Positions 27,501 through 35,910 of a stretch of 64,000 bases of DNA are shown here, one piece after another. Each line of letters starts with the position of its first letter. The stretch's first letter is position 1. Source of the DNA: Roseomonas acroporae (GTDB lineage: Bacteria; Pseudomonadota; Alphaproteobacteria; Acetobacterales; Acetobacteraceae); assembly GCF_023223525.1 (NCBI RefSeq), contig NZ_JALPRX010000029.1, forward strand, positions 62,001 to 126,000, in the 5' to 3' direction. The notes beneath the pieces were generated by a model that was not told where the DNA came from, did not search any database, and was given only the letters and a program-made list of their open reading frames with translations. The translations under genes and the position numbers were made by a program.

Positions 27501-28671
27501 CGGCGTCGGCGAGGCGGCCGCGGTTGAGCTGCTCGAAGCCGCGGACGCGGCCATCGCCGGCGGCGTCGCCCGCATTGGCCGGCTGGTTGCGCGCCTCCTG
27601 GAGACGCTGGCGCACGGCGGTGTCGTCCGGGTGCGCCTGCAGGAAGGCTTCCAGCCCGGGGATCGCGGCCTGGTTGGCGCCCGCGAACAGGGTGGCCTGG
27701 CGCCAGGCGTTGAGGGCGGCGGTGGCGACGGCGTTGTCCGGGCTGCGCGACAGCTCGCGCAACTGGGCGATGCCCTCGGCACGGGTGGCGTCCCGGTAGG
27801 ACAGAACCTGGGCATAGGCGAGGCGAAGCCGCGTATCGGCCGGCGAGCGGGCGGCGAGGCGGCCGAGCGCCGCGCGCGCCTCGTCGAAGCCGTCCGGCGT
27901 GCCGGCGAGGGTCTGGTAGAATTCCAGCGCGTAGGCATCGGGCGGCGCGCTGCCGCGGAACACGGCGCGGTAGCGCTGGATCGCCTCGGCGGTGCGGCCG
28001 GCCTGCGCCAGCCGGCGTGCCTCGGCGATCTCGTTCTGGTCGGAGGTCAGGGCGCGGACCGTGATGTCCGTCTGGCCGAGGCGCGGGGTGCCCGGGGCGG
28101 CCTGGCGCAGCCGGGCGAGATAGGCATCGGCGGCGCGGCGGTTGCCCATCTGCGCGGCGGCCTCGGCGGCGCCGGACAGCGCCTCGGCGTTGCGCGGATC
28201 GGCGGCCAGGACGCGCTCCATGATGCGCAGCACCTGTTCCGGCCGGCTCTGCAGCCGCCAGTAATTCGCCTGCTCCAGCAGGATGGCGATGGCGCTGCCG
28301 GCGGCCGGCGCGGATGGCGGCGCCGGTTCGGCCGGTGCCGGCGTCTGCGCCGGGGGCGCGTTGGCGGCCTGTGCCGGTGCTGGTGCCGTTATCTGTGCCT
28401 GGGCCGGCGCCTGGGCCGACGGCGTTCCGCCAACGGGTGGCGGAGGGGGTTGCCGCTGGACGGGCGGGACGCCTTGCGCCAGGGCGGCCGGCCCTCCGGT
28501 GAGCGGCAGGGCGGCGAGGAGGGCAAGCAGCGCGGCGTGCCGGCAGGGTGCGGCGGCAGTCGGCGCCCGGCCGGGGCGCTCTCCGCCACGGCCCTGGCGC
28601 GTCGCGGCCGGCCCCTGCGGTGATGCCATGGGCCGGGACAGGGGGCGGCCGGGCGTGCTGGGGTGGCTCAT
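24577..28671 (-). CDS. bcsC: Cellulose synthase outer-membrane subunit C
   Basis: A 1364-residue protein that exports the glucan chain across the periplasm and outer membrane. It has an N-terminal export signal (HAALLALLAALPLTGG, cleavage near ALAQ) after a long basic leader, a Pro/Ala/Gln linker, about 18 TPR-like repeats (for instance NYWRLQSRPEQVLRIMERVL, EARRLLEQAIAANP, AEERYRAALARRP), and a C-terminal beta-barrel from about residue 1020 ending FARYRFDR with a terminal aromatic two residues before the end. Length and order match BcsC. The ATG at 28669-28671 overlaps the bcsAB stop (ATGA); a second ATG at 28629 would give a leader of more usual length. Confidence 0.93.
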   Translation of the reverse strand: MSHPSTPGRPLSRPMASPQGPAATRQGRGGERPGRAPTAAAPCRHAALLALLAALPLTGGPAALAQGVPPVQRQPPPPPVGGTPSAQAPAQAQITAPAPAQAANAPPAQTPAPAEPAPPSAPAAGSAIAILLEQANYWRLQSRPEQVLRIMERVLAADPRNAEALSGAAEAAAQMGNRRAADAYLARLRQAAPGTPRLGQTDITVRALTSDQNEIAEARRLAQAGRTAEAIQRYRAVFRGSAPPDAYALEFYQTLAGTPDGFDEARAALGRLAARSPADTRLRLAYAQVLSYRDATRAEGIAQLRELSRSPDNAVATAALNAWRQATLFAGANQAAIPGLEAFLQAHPDDTAVRQRLQEARNQPANAGDAAGDGRVRGFEQLNRGRLADAAREFESVLALDADDSDALGGLGIVRLRQGRNAEARRLLEQAIAANPASRSRWQQALEGASYVDQLAVARGQIARGQFDAADATLRNAIRRNGPDRADAEALLGDIALRRGDVAGAEERYRAALARRPDLTAALAGLGNALQQQGRFAEAEEILRRAGPAAAAGAARTRADTLRAEAGRTQDPAAAQQLLREAIQADPSSPWARLDLARALLRDGRAAEARAVMDTSGLARPGADALYAAALFAQEDNRAAEAAELLERIPPRLRTADMSRLLAQTRQAGEVRAAFALAAQGLPEGRARLLAIAARPDPTAAGVSQVVRAFGDLGDRNGLAAAVRAYQSANPATPTARLALADALLAAGMPNVALALTAGLDAAPDLTGDQRRSLASLRSGLAIRESDQLNDSGNQAAAFDRLAPALAANPESPAANLALARLYQGAGQPRQAQRVAESVLARDPRSLEARLGAADAAIAAGDTRRAEVLLAEARSLEPDEPRVSLAEARLARSTGDYRRALNAAERAAAQHRQQAGGVVPMDGPMVATPFGAASPPMAPSGNPFRRDGAPAASPGPDAPLGAAQMAVAGDPLAADIARELAQAREDAGTRLSASATIRARSGSAGLDRLTEFSAPLEASFAPGGGIGGRIALRATPTTIDSEEIGTSLNTLRGFGIYPTLPQGITAAQRSALASWVDSSASGVALALAYARPNFSLDIGTTPLGFRRDDMGGGRNIVGGIEAAPALTSNLRLRLTGERRAVTDSLLSWAGQREPVSGLNWGAVSRNGGRAQLELTTGPVTTYIGGGYSAIDGENVRDNAVIQAGAGAAWTVFRRRNDELTAGADLVYFAYDNNQRAFTFGNGGYFSPQQYVAASLPVDYRGRTENLAYRIGGTIGYQHYRERSERIFPTNAAAQNLLEALAAADPTIPTRSASQRQSGLIGGVRGNIEYAVTPNFRLGALVRFDSTGNWNETRGLLFARYRFDR

Positions 28672-31600
28672 ACCGTGCGGGCCCGCAGGCGGCGGGCGGC
28701 ACGTCGCCGCATCGCCCAGTAGATGGGGATCGAGATCAGCATCGCGGCCAGCATGGCGCTGGCGAGCAGCAGTTCGGGCCGGCCGCCCAGCCAGTATTGC
28801 GGCCACAGCCAGAACGGCAGTGAGCCCACGGCGTAGGTGCCGCCGACGCGGAAGCTGGAGACCTGTCCGCCGGAGAGGATGGCGAGGTCGCCCTGGATCC
28901 GGGAGAGCTGGTTGGGGTCGCGCAGCACCGCCAGCATCTGCTCCACCGCCTGCGGCGTGGCGCCGGTGAGGGCGAGGACCGAGCGGCCCGAGCGAAGCGG
29001 GGATTCGAAGCCGATCAGGGCGCCGAGCCCGTCCGCCGGGACCGCCAGCAGGGCCGAGGCGCGCGCCCGCTCCTCGGCGACGTCGCCATCCCAGAACAGA
29101 TGCCGGAAGTTCGCCATCGCGTCGGGCAGGTTGACGCTGATCCGGTTGCCCTCCGCCTGGATCGGGGCGTCGCGCAGGAGCTGGGTCAGCGCGGGCTGGC
29201 GGTTGAGCGCGCCGATCACCACCAGATCCTTGTCGGCCTGCGTCTCCAGCCCGCCGGGGCGGGTGATGGTCAGGCCGGTGGCGGGCAGGCCCACCGTCGC
29301 GGCGAGGCGGCCGACGAGGCCGAGGAAGGCGGTCAGCTCGGCCGTGTTGGGACGATCGGGCAGCACGAAGGCCGTCTCGGAGAGGTCGGCCATGCGGGTG
29401 TAGGGGAAGCCGGAGCTCGCGAACATGGCGAGGTTGGGCAGCACGGCGAAGCGATAGCCGCGCGAGAGGTCGATGGTGCTGTCGGGGTCGACCGCGGCGC
29501 GGATGTCGCCGGGCACCGCGACGCAGTCGCCGCGGTTGAGCGGCCGCATGTCGAAGCGGAGCTGCAGCTCGTTCTGGCCGAACAGCAGGTAGGGCGGCAT
29601 CTGCACCGTGCCCGTCCGCCGCTCGCTGTAGCCGAGCTGGCGCTGCAGCCAGCTCCAGGGCCAGCTCGGCTCCGGGCCGATCAGCGGGAAGGAGCGCAGG
29701 TAGATGCCGTTCACCGAGGCGTCGAGGCGGGAGACGGCGAGGTCCAGCACCGGGCCGGGGGGCGAGCGGTAGCGGATCTCGGCCTGCATCGAGCGGTTGC
29801 GCCAGGTGTAGAGGTCCGGCGCGGTGCGGAACGGGACCGCGATGGCGCCAGGCGAGTAGCCACCCGCCTGCAGCTCCGACGGGTCCATGATCTCGGCGAA
29901 GCGCACGGGGCGGTCGGTGCGGATCCAGCGTGGCGCGTCGTAGGGCTGGCGCGGCGGCAGGTTGGCCACCTGCACCGCCGCCGTCTCGCCGGCCAGCGCC
30001 TGGTTGCCGGCGACCAGGGCGGCGGCAGCGGTGGCCGCCTCGGCGGCGGAGCGGCCCGCGATCACCAGCAGCAGCCCCTCGGGGTCGTTGGGGTTGGGCA
30101 CGAGGGCGAGGGTCGGCCCCTCGACGCGCGGCAGGGCGACGCCCGGCACCGAATCCGGACCGGTCGCAAGGACCACGGCGTTGCCCTGGGGGGGCACGCT
30201 CGGCTGCACCGGGAAGTCGGCGCCGCGGTAATCGGCCTGAACGGCGAACCAGGAGGTCGCGATCGCCGCGGCGCGGAGGAGGTCGTTGCCGGCGGTTTCC
30301 GGCAGCACCACGGGCAGGCGCAGCGGGGTGCGCAGCACGCGCGGGTCGAAGAAGGGCTCGGGGAGCCGGGAGAGGTCGGGCTGGATCGGCAGGTGCTGCA
30401 GGGTGAGCTGCACCGTGGAGAGCTCCGACACCGTGGTCCAGAGCAGGCCGGAGAGCGGGTCGTTGCACTCCACCGCGTAGCGGCCGGAGAAGCGGAAGTT
30501 CAGCCGGTTGGCGTCGGTGAAGAAGACCGGATTGAGCGGGAACTCGGTGGGGCCGAAGGTCGGCCGCGCGCGGTCGGGCTGGATCGCGCCGACGAACTGG
30601 TCGTTCAGCGTGATGGCGAGCTGCGACAGCTCGGGGATCAGCGCGGGCGAGGTGGCGCCCTGCACGGTCAGGCGCGCATCGGTCACCACCTCGTCGCCGC
30701 GCACGCCGAACAGCACGCCCTGCAGGTCCGAGGTGCCGCGCAGTTGCATCGGGCCGCCGAGGCCGAGCTGGCGCAGCGTGCGGGTGACGCGGCGGCTGCC
30801 CCCGGCATCGGGCGCGGGCGCCACGGCAGGCGGCGCCGGGGAGGCCGGCACGGGAGCCGGGGCCGGCGCGGTGGGGACGGCGCGGGCCGGCGGTGCCGGC
30901 GGGAGCTGTTGCGGCCCCTGCGCCTGGGCGGGGCGCGGCACGGCGGAGGCGAGCAGGCCGAGCAGCAGCACGGCGGCGCGGCCCGCGGCCGGCACGCGCG
31001 ACGGCGTCTCGGCCCTGGCGCCGCCGGTCGGCGGCCGCCGGTCGCGCGCCCGGCGGCCGCGCGGGGAGAATTGCGCGCCGCCGGTGAACAGGGCGGCGAT
31101 GTTCAGCATCACCTCCAGGAAGGAGCGGAAGGGGCGGTCGGGGCGGTTGTCGTCCCAGTTCACCCAGGCATCGGCGCGGCAGAGCACCGCGCGGACGATC
31201 TGGCCCTCGTCGCGTATGTCCTGCGGGGTGAAGCGGATCTGCAGCCGGCCGTCATGCCAGCGCAGCACCTGGCCGGGGATCAGCACCCGGTCCGGGCCGA
31301 GGTCCAGTTCGATCCGGATGGGCGTCTCGTCCTCCAGCGTGGCCGGGCGCTCCGCCGTCAGCGCGGCACCGCCCAGCGACAGGTCGTGGGTCCGGCCCTC
31401 GATCAGGCGGCCATCGGGCAGGTGCACCACGGCGGGCAGCACGGCGGCGACGCGGGCGCGCTCGCGCACCTGGCGCCGCTCGCGGCCGACCGCGATGCCG
31501 GCCCCCACGGTGACGAGGCAGAAGGTGGCCCAGATGGCGTTGAGCAGGTAGGCCTGGAACTCGATGCTGCCGACCGGGTGGACGATGGCGCCGTGGATGC

Positions 31601-33164
31601 CGATCAGGATGCCGACCAGCAGCACCAGGCCGAGCACCGCGTTGGGGCCGACCGCGCGCAGGTCGAGGAAGCCTTCCTGCAGCATGCCGCCCTTGTCGGT
31701 CACGTTGAACTTGCCGCGCGTGGGGTCGACCAGCGTGGCGAGGGTGACGGGAACGAGCCAGAGCGCCAGCACCGCCTCGTAGATCTCGCTCCAGAAGGAG
31801 TGCCGGACCTTGCTCTGCATGCGGCTCGCCGTGGCGACGGAGTGGACGATATGCGGCGCCGCGTAGGCGACGATGGCGAGGGGCGAGGCGGCGATCACGC
31901 TCTGGCCGAACAGCAGGTAGGCGAGCGGCGAGGTGAGGAAGACGAGCCGCGGCAGCGGGAACAGGAACGAGAACATCGCCATGAAGTAGCAGAGGCGCTG
32001 CGGCAGGCTGAGCCCGTCGGCGAAGAGCGGGTTCTCGATGCGCAGGATCTGCACCATGCCGCGTGCCCAGCGGGAACGCTGGCCGATGTGCAGCATCAGG
32101 CGCTCGGTGGCGAGGCCGGCGGCAAGCGGCAGGCGGAGGTAGGCGGTGTTCCAGCCGCGCCGCTGCATCTTCAGCGAGCAGTGGCAGTCCTCGGTGACGG
32201 TGGCGTGCGGCACGCCGCCCACCTCCTCCAGCGCGGTGCGCCGGATCACGGCGCAGGAACCGCAGAAGAAGGTCGCGTTCCAGAGGTCGTTGCCCTGCTG
32301 CACCAGCCCGTAGAAGAGCAGCCCCTCGTTCGGGGTGCGCTTGCCGGTGTGCAGGTTCCGCTCGAACGGGTCGGGTGAGTAGAAATGGTGCGGCGTCTGG
32401 ATCATGGCCAGGCGCCGGTCGCGCAGCATCCAGCCCAGGGTGAGCTGGAGGAAGGCGCGCGTCGGCACGTGGTCGCAGTCGAAGATGGTGATGAACTCGC
32501 CCTTCGTCTTGCCGAGCGCGTGGTTGATGTTGCCGGCCTTGGCGCCCTTGTTGTCCGGGCGGATCATGTAGTTGGCGCCGCATGCCTCGGCGAAGAGGCG
32601 GAATTCCTCGCGCCTGCCGTCGTCGAGGATGTAGACGTTGAGCTTATCGGGCGGGTAGTCGAGCGCGAGCGCGGCGTAGACCGAGGGCTTCACGATCTCC
32701 AGCGCCTCGTTGTAGGTCGGGATGTAGACGTCCACGACCGGCCAGTCGGCGATGTCCGCCGGCATCGGCACCGGCTTGCGGTCCAGCGGCCAGATGGTCT
32801 GGAAGTAGGAGAGCGCCAGCACGGTGACGGCATAGACCTCGGCCAGCACCAGGCCGGTGCCGAAGAAGGTCTGCCAGAAGCCGTCGAATTCCAGCGTGTC
32901 AGTCACGCGCCAGAAGATGTAGCGGACCGACACCATGATCGAGAACAGCGCCAGGAAGATGGTGACGCCGCGTCCGGGGATGCGGGTCGCGATGAACAGC
33001 ATCACGAAGCCGACCACGGCGAGCACGGCCTGCTGCACGGCGTCGAGCGGCGTGGTGGCGAAGACGTAGACCAGCGGCAGGGCGAGCAGGGAGAGCAGCG
33101 TGCTCTCCAGCGGCGAGCGCAGCAGCCGCGAGCCGCGCCAGCGCCGGATGCCGGCGGCGCTCAT
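28668..33164 (-). CDS. bcsAB: Cellulose synthase catalytic and c-di-GMP-binding subunits, BcsA-BcsB fusion
   Basis: A 1498-residue single polypeptide joining BcsA and BcsB, as in some Komagataeibacter acsAB genes. The BcsA half has eight or so membrane segments and a GT2 domain with ILDDGRREE, the metal site FDCDHV, the TEDCHCS motif and the QRSRWARG product-site motif. A PilZ domain follows with the RxxxR pair in VRERARV and DLSLGG, so allosteric activation by c-di-GMP is expected. The join lies near residue 750, where a hydrophobic stretch (RAAVLLLGLLASAVP) resembles the old BcsB signal sequence. The BcsB half, with carbohydrate-binding-like periplasmic domains, ends in a C-terminal membrane anchor. 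It overlaps bcsQ and bcsC by 4 bp (ATGA) on each side. Confidence 0.97.
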   Translation of the reverse strand: MSAAGIRRWRGSRLLRSPLESTLLSLLALPLVYVFATTPLDAVQQAVLAVVGFVMLFIATRIPGRGVTIFLALFSIMVSVRYIFWRVTDTLEFDGFWQTFFGTGLVLAEVYAVTVLALSYFQTIWPLDRKPVPMPADIADWPVVDVYIPTYNEALEIVKPSVYAALALDYPPDKLNVYILDDGRREEFRLFAEACGANYMIRPDNKGAKAGNINHALGKTKGEFITIFDCDHVPTRAFLQLTLGWMLRDRRLAMIQTPHHFYSPDPFERNLHTGKRTPNEGLLFYGLVQQGNDLWNATFFCGSCAVIRRTALEEVGGVPHATVTEDCHCSLKMQRRGWNTAYLRLPLAAGLATERLMLHIGQRSRWARGMVQILRIENPLFADGLSLPQRLCYFMAMFSFLFPLPRLVFLTSPLAYLLFGQSVIAASPLAIVAYAAPHIVHSVATASRMQSKVRHSFWSEIYEAVLALWLVPVTLATLVDPTRGKFNVTDKGGMLQEGFLDLRAVGPNAVLGLVLLVGILIGIHGAIVHPVGSIEFQAYLLNAIWATFCLVTVGAGIAVGRERRQVRERARVAAVLPAVVHLPDGRLIEGRTHDLSLGGAALTAERPATLEDETPIRIELDLGPDRVLIPGQVLRWHDGRLQIRFTPQDIRDEGQIVRAVLCRADAWVNWDDNRPDRPFRSFLEVMLNIAALFTGGAQFSPRGRRARDRRPPTGGARAETPSRVPAAGRAAVLLLGLLASAVPRPAQAQGPQQLPPAPPARAVPTAPAPAPVPASPAPPAVAPAPDAGGSRRVTRTLRQLGLGGPMQLRGTSDLQGVLFGVRGDEVVTDARLTVQGATSPALIPELSQLAITLNDQFVGAIQPDRARPTFGPTEFPLNPVFFTDANRLNFRFSGRYAVECNDPLSGLLWTTVSELSTVQLTLQHLPIQPDLSRLPEPFFDPRVLRTPLRLPVVLPETAGNDLLRAAAIATSWFAVQADYRGADFPVQPSVPPQGNAVVLATGPDSVPGVALPRVEGPTLALVPNPNDPEGLLLVIAGRSAAEAATAAAALVAGNQALAGETAAVQVANLPPRQPYDAPRWIRTDRPVRFAEIMDPSELQAGGYSPGAIAVPFRTAPDLYTWRNRSMQAEIRYRSPPGPVLDLAVSRLDASVNGIYLRSFPLIGPEPSWPWSWLQRQLGYSERRTGTVQMPPYLLFGQNELQLRFDMRPLNRGDCVAVPGDIRAAVDPDSTIDLSRGYRFAVLPNLAMFASSGFPYTRMADLSETAFVLPDRPNTAELTAFLGLVGRLAATVGLPATGLTITRPGGLETQADKDLVVIGALNRQPALTQLLRDAPIQAEGNRISVNLPDAMANFRHLFWDGDVAEERARASALLAVPADGLGALIGFESPLRSGRSVLALTGATPQAVEQMLAVLRDPNQLSRIQGDLAILSGGQVSSFRVGGTYAVGSLPFWLWPQYWLGGRPELLLASAMLAAMLISIPIYWAMRRRAARRLRARTV

Positions 33165-33961
33165 GCCAGGCCACGCAGCGGCTCGTTCCGTCCCGTGGCG
33201 GTCGGCAGGGCGGCGTCGATGCCGCGGGCGATCTCGCGCAGGTCCTCGGCCGCGAGGCTGGTCGGGGCGAAGTCGAGCAGGAGGCACTGGCAGGCCACCG
33301 CCTCGGCGATCGCCTGGTCGCGCGCGACGGCGCCGATCACGCGCGGCCCCATCAGGCGGATGACCGCCTCGGCGGCGGCGCGGCTCAGTCTCTGTTCCAT
33401 GTCCACCTGATTCAGCACCACGCGCAGTCTGACATCGAGCGCCGTGGCGGCAGCGCCCGTGCCCAGGAAGCGGCCGGAGCTGATCTCCGGCACCAGCGCG
33501 GCGCTGGTGGCGTCGGCCAGCATCACGGCGATCAGCAGCGTCGACATCGGCGCGAGCAGGGCCAGGGCCGGCGTGGCCCCCGGCGCGGTGTCGGCGATCA
33601 CCAGCAGGTCGGGATCGGCGAGCATCTCGCGCAGCGGTGTCAGCAGCAGTTCCGGCTCGCGCTCCAGCAGGCGGGCCAGCGCGAGCGCGCCGGGCAGGTC
33701 CGTGCCGCCGTGCGGCAGCAGCAGAAGGCCCGACGGGGTGGTGCGCAGGGCATGCCGCCAGCCGGCCCGGCGCGGCAGGTCCGTCATGAAGCCGATGCCG
33801 TCGGTCAGCGACACGCCGAAGTGGAGCCGCAGGGTGTTCTGCGGGTCGAGGTCGATGAGCACGACGCGGCGCCCCTGGCGATGCAGCGCATCGGCGACGT
33901 TGGCGGCGAGGGTGGTCTTGCCGACCCCGCCCTTGGGCGAGGCGAAGCTGATCAGTGGCAT
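33161..33961 (-). CDS. bcsQ: Cellulose biosynthesis protein BcsQ (ParA/MinD-like ATPase)
   Basis: A 266-residue ATPase of the MinD/ParA superfamily. The deviant Walker A motif SPKGGVGKTTLAANVADAL is at residues 8-27, followed by VVLIDLDPQNTLRLHFG (switch I region) and VIADTAPG (Walker B). In cellulose operons this position is held by BcsQ, thought to localise or assemble the synthase at the cell pole or membrane. The ATG at 33959-33961 starts right before the P-loop. It overlaps bcsAB by 4 bp and follows the Pro-rich gene by 10 nt. Confidence 0.9.
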   Translation of the reverse strand: MPLISFASPKGGVGKTTLAANVADALHRQGRRVVLIDLDPQNTLRLHFGVSLTDGIGFMTDLPRRAGWRHALRTTPSGLLLLPHGGTDLPGALALARLLEREPELLLTPLREMLADPDLLVIADTAPGATPALALLAPMSTLLIAVMLADATSAALVPEISSGRFLGTGAAATALDVRLRVVLNQVDMEQRLSRAAAEAVIRLMGPRVIGAVARDQAIAEAVACQCLLLDFAPTSLAAEDLREIARGIDAALPTATGRNEPLRGLA

Positions 33962-33971
33962 GCTTGCCCCG

Positions 33972-34664
33972 TCACCTGGTCGTGCGCAGCGTGTCGCGGA
34001 GGGCGTCCAAGGGCGTCGTCGGTTGCGCCTCCCCGTCGGCAATCCGGCGCAGCAGCGACGCCAGCGGCGTCGGCGTCAGGTCGGGGCGGGCCGAGGGGTC
34101 GCGCAATGCCCGGGCCCAGGAGGGATCGGATGACTGGCTCGCGGCATGCGGGGCGGGCGCGGGGACGGGGCGCGGCCGGCGCGGCGGCGGGAACGGGGCG
34201 CCGTGGCCTGCCCATGGGGACGGCATGCGGACCGGCGCCGGCGGCTGGAGCTCCGCCGCGGCACGCATCTCGGGCTCGCTCCGCAGCAGATCGTCGAGCA
34301 GTCGGTAGCGTGGCGCGGTGGCGGCGGGCGCGGGGGGTGGCCAGGCCGCCAGGATGGGCAGCGATGGCGGCAGGGAAGGGGAGGATGGGGAAGTCAGCCG
34401 GTCCGGCGTGGCCGTCGGGTCGGAGGGGGCGGCAGGGGAGGGCATGGCGGGTGGTGGCGGAGCGGCGCCCGATGCCGCGCCCGGTGCTGCGCCCGGTGCC
34501 GCCGGCGGCGGGATCGCATCCGCCCTGACCGGGTCATTGCCGAAACTCCGGTAACGCATGCCGGGCATGCGAAGCACCCTGGCGACATGTACGATATCAG
34601 AGTCGTTGCCCATGCCGGGATCCGTCTTTCCAGGAGCGGGAAGGTCTTTCTCCGCAGCGTCCAT
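33972..34664 (-). CDS. Proline-rich cellulose operon protein (BcsP/BcsR-like)
   Basis: A 230-residue, intrinsically disordered-looking protein rich in Pro and Ala, with short tandem GAAPGAA-type repeats around residues 55-75. The only ordered-looking segment is N-terminal: DIVHVARVLRMPGMRYRSFGN. It resembles the short D-I-x-x-L...Y-x-x-F/I motif that introduces BcsR and BcsP proteins, which bind BcsQ and the synthase. Immediate position before bcsQ supports this reading. Komagataeibacter has ccpAx between its endoglucanase gene and bcsA, so a functional counterpart of CcpA is an alternative. Assignment is by position and a weak motif only. Confidence 0.5.
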   Translation of the reverse strand: MDAAEKDLPAPGKTDPGMGNDSDIVHVARVLRMPGMRYRSFGNDPVRADAIPPPAAPGAAPGAASGAAPPPPAMPSPAAPSDPTATPDRLTSPSSPSLPPSLPILAAWPPPAPAATAPRYRLLDDLLRSEPEMRAAAELQPPAPVRMPSPWAGHGAPFPPPRRPRPVPAPAPHAASQSSDPSWARALRDPSARPDLTPTPLASLLRRIADGEAQPTTPLDALRDTLRTTR

Positions 34665-34682
34665 CGGGGTCTGCGGTGCTGC

Positions 34683-35750
34683 TCACGGCACGGGCTGCCC
34701 CGTACTGCCTTCCCGGCGCGCAAGACGGGCCAAACAGGTCAGCGAAGCCGAGTAGTAGTCTTCCTGAATAGATACGGGCGGCAGTTGCAACGCGGTTTCC
34801 ACCTGCTCCATTTGCGCGCGTACAAGGCGCGACACCGCCATTATTCCGGGTGTAGCTGAATAATGCGAAATCGAGTCGTCGGTCAATGATGCCCAGGCCG
34901 GCGGCGCGGCCTGCGGCATGGCCTGCCAGAAGGCGGCGGCGGCGATGGCGGGAGGTTCCTGGCGCAGCCCGGCCCAGGTCAGGAAGAGCGGCACGCGCAC
35001 GGCGTCGTAGGAGAAGCGCGCCGGCCAGCCCTCCGCCGGGCGGACGGTGCCGTCTGGCGCCAGGGCCAGCCAGTCCGGCGGCAGGCCCCAGCGTCCGAAT
35101 CGGGCACGCCGCAACAGGGTGAGGCCATCGGCGGTCAGCGTCAGCCAGCCGGGATCGGGCGCGGCGCCGGCCAGGGCGCGCAACGCCGGAAAGACGTAGT
35201 AGGACGGGTTGACGACCAGCGTGCCGCCGCGCTCGAAACCCTGGCGGCCCGGCAGCAGCACCGCCAGGCGGCCGGCGCGGCGCACGTTGAGCCGGAGTAC
35301 CGCCTGCGCGGTGGCGACCGCCTCGGCCTGCGCCTCGGCACGTCGCCAGCGCCTGGCGCCGGTCAGCAGGCCCCAGGCGATGTAGAGATCCCCGTCGGTG
35401 GCGTTGTTGCGGTCGCTGACGGGATTGGCCGCGCCGGGCCGGAAGCGCCAGGCGTGCAGGCCGGAGGGCAGGCGCAGGGTGCGTCGGGTCCATTCCCGGA
35501 TCCGGTCGAAGCCTTCCCGGTCGTCGCCATGCGCCGCGAGCAGCAGCCCCAGCCCCTGGCCCTCGGAATGCGAGATGCCGCCGTTGCCGGTGTCGACGAT
35601 CCGTCCCTCCGGCGCCAGGAAGCGGTCGCGGAAGCGATGCCAGTCGGCGCGGCCCTCGTCCGGATCGGCGCGCCGCTCCCCGGCCTGAAGCGGGCCGGCG
35701 GGCAGCGGGAGGAGCGCGGCGGCGCGCAGCAGGTGGCGGCGGGTGGGCAT
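34683..35750 (-). CDS. bcsZ: Endo-1,4-beta-glucanase (GH8), BcsZ/CMCax
   Basis: A 355-residue exported cellulase that trims nascent glucan and is needed for normal fibre assembly. The signal carries a twin-arginine-like RRHLLRAAALLPLPAG. GH8 features are clear: GRIVDTGNGGISHSEGQGLG with the catalytic Glu acid, and NNATDGDLYIAWGLL with the catalytic Asp and substrate-binding residues, then PSYYVFPALRALA and FSYDAVRVPLFLTW. The ATG at 35748-35750 is preferred to one 12 codons upstream, which would precede the signal peptide. It is the first gene of the cellulose operon; the promoter must lie within the 160 nt upstream. Confidence 0.93.
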   Translation of the reverse strand: MPTRRHLLRAAALLPLPAGPLQAGERRADPDEGRADWHRFRDRFLAPEGRIVDTGNGGISHSEGQGLGLLLAAHGDDREGFDRIREWTRRTLRLPSGLHAWRFRPGAANPVSDRNNATDGDLYIAWGLLTGARRWRRAEAQAEAVATAQAVLRLNVRRAGRLAVLLPGRQGFERGGTLVVNPSYYVFPALRALAGAAPDPGWLTLTADGLTLLRRARFGRWGLPPDWLALAPDGTVRPAEGWPARFSYDAVRVPLFLTWAGLRQEPPAIAAAAFWQAMPQAAPPAWASLTDDSISHYSATPGIMAVSRLVRAQMEQVETALQLPPVSIQEDYYSASLTCLARLARREGSTGQPVP

Positions 35751-35910
35751 CGGATCTGCCAACCCTTGTAGCCGCCCACGCTCCACGGAAGGTTAATGTC
35801 GTGGCATGCATCGGCGCTTCCCGGCGTCAAGGTGCCGTGACCTGTCCGATCGCGGGTGCCGGCGATGGCGGGCGGGCCCTCCGGGAACCGCCGTCCGTCC
35901 GGCCCCGGCC

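Noticed and set aside
24430-28623. Very long plus-strand open frame (about 1400 codons) across bcsC
   Set aside because: Antisense to a clear TPR/barrel gene; composition is Arg/Gly/Ala-rich without any domain, as expected of shadow frames in high-GC DNA.
29100-32378. Plus-strand open frame of about 1090 codons across bcsAB
   Set aside because: His/Arg/Gly-rich shadow of the cellulose synthase gene, with no recognisable motif.
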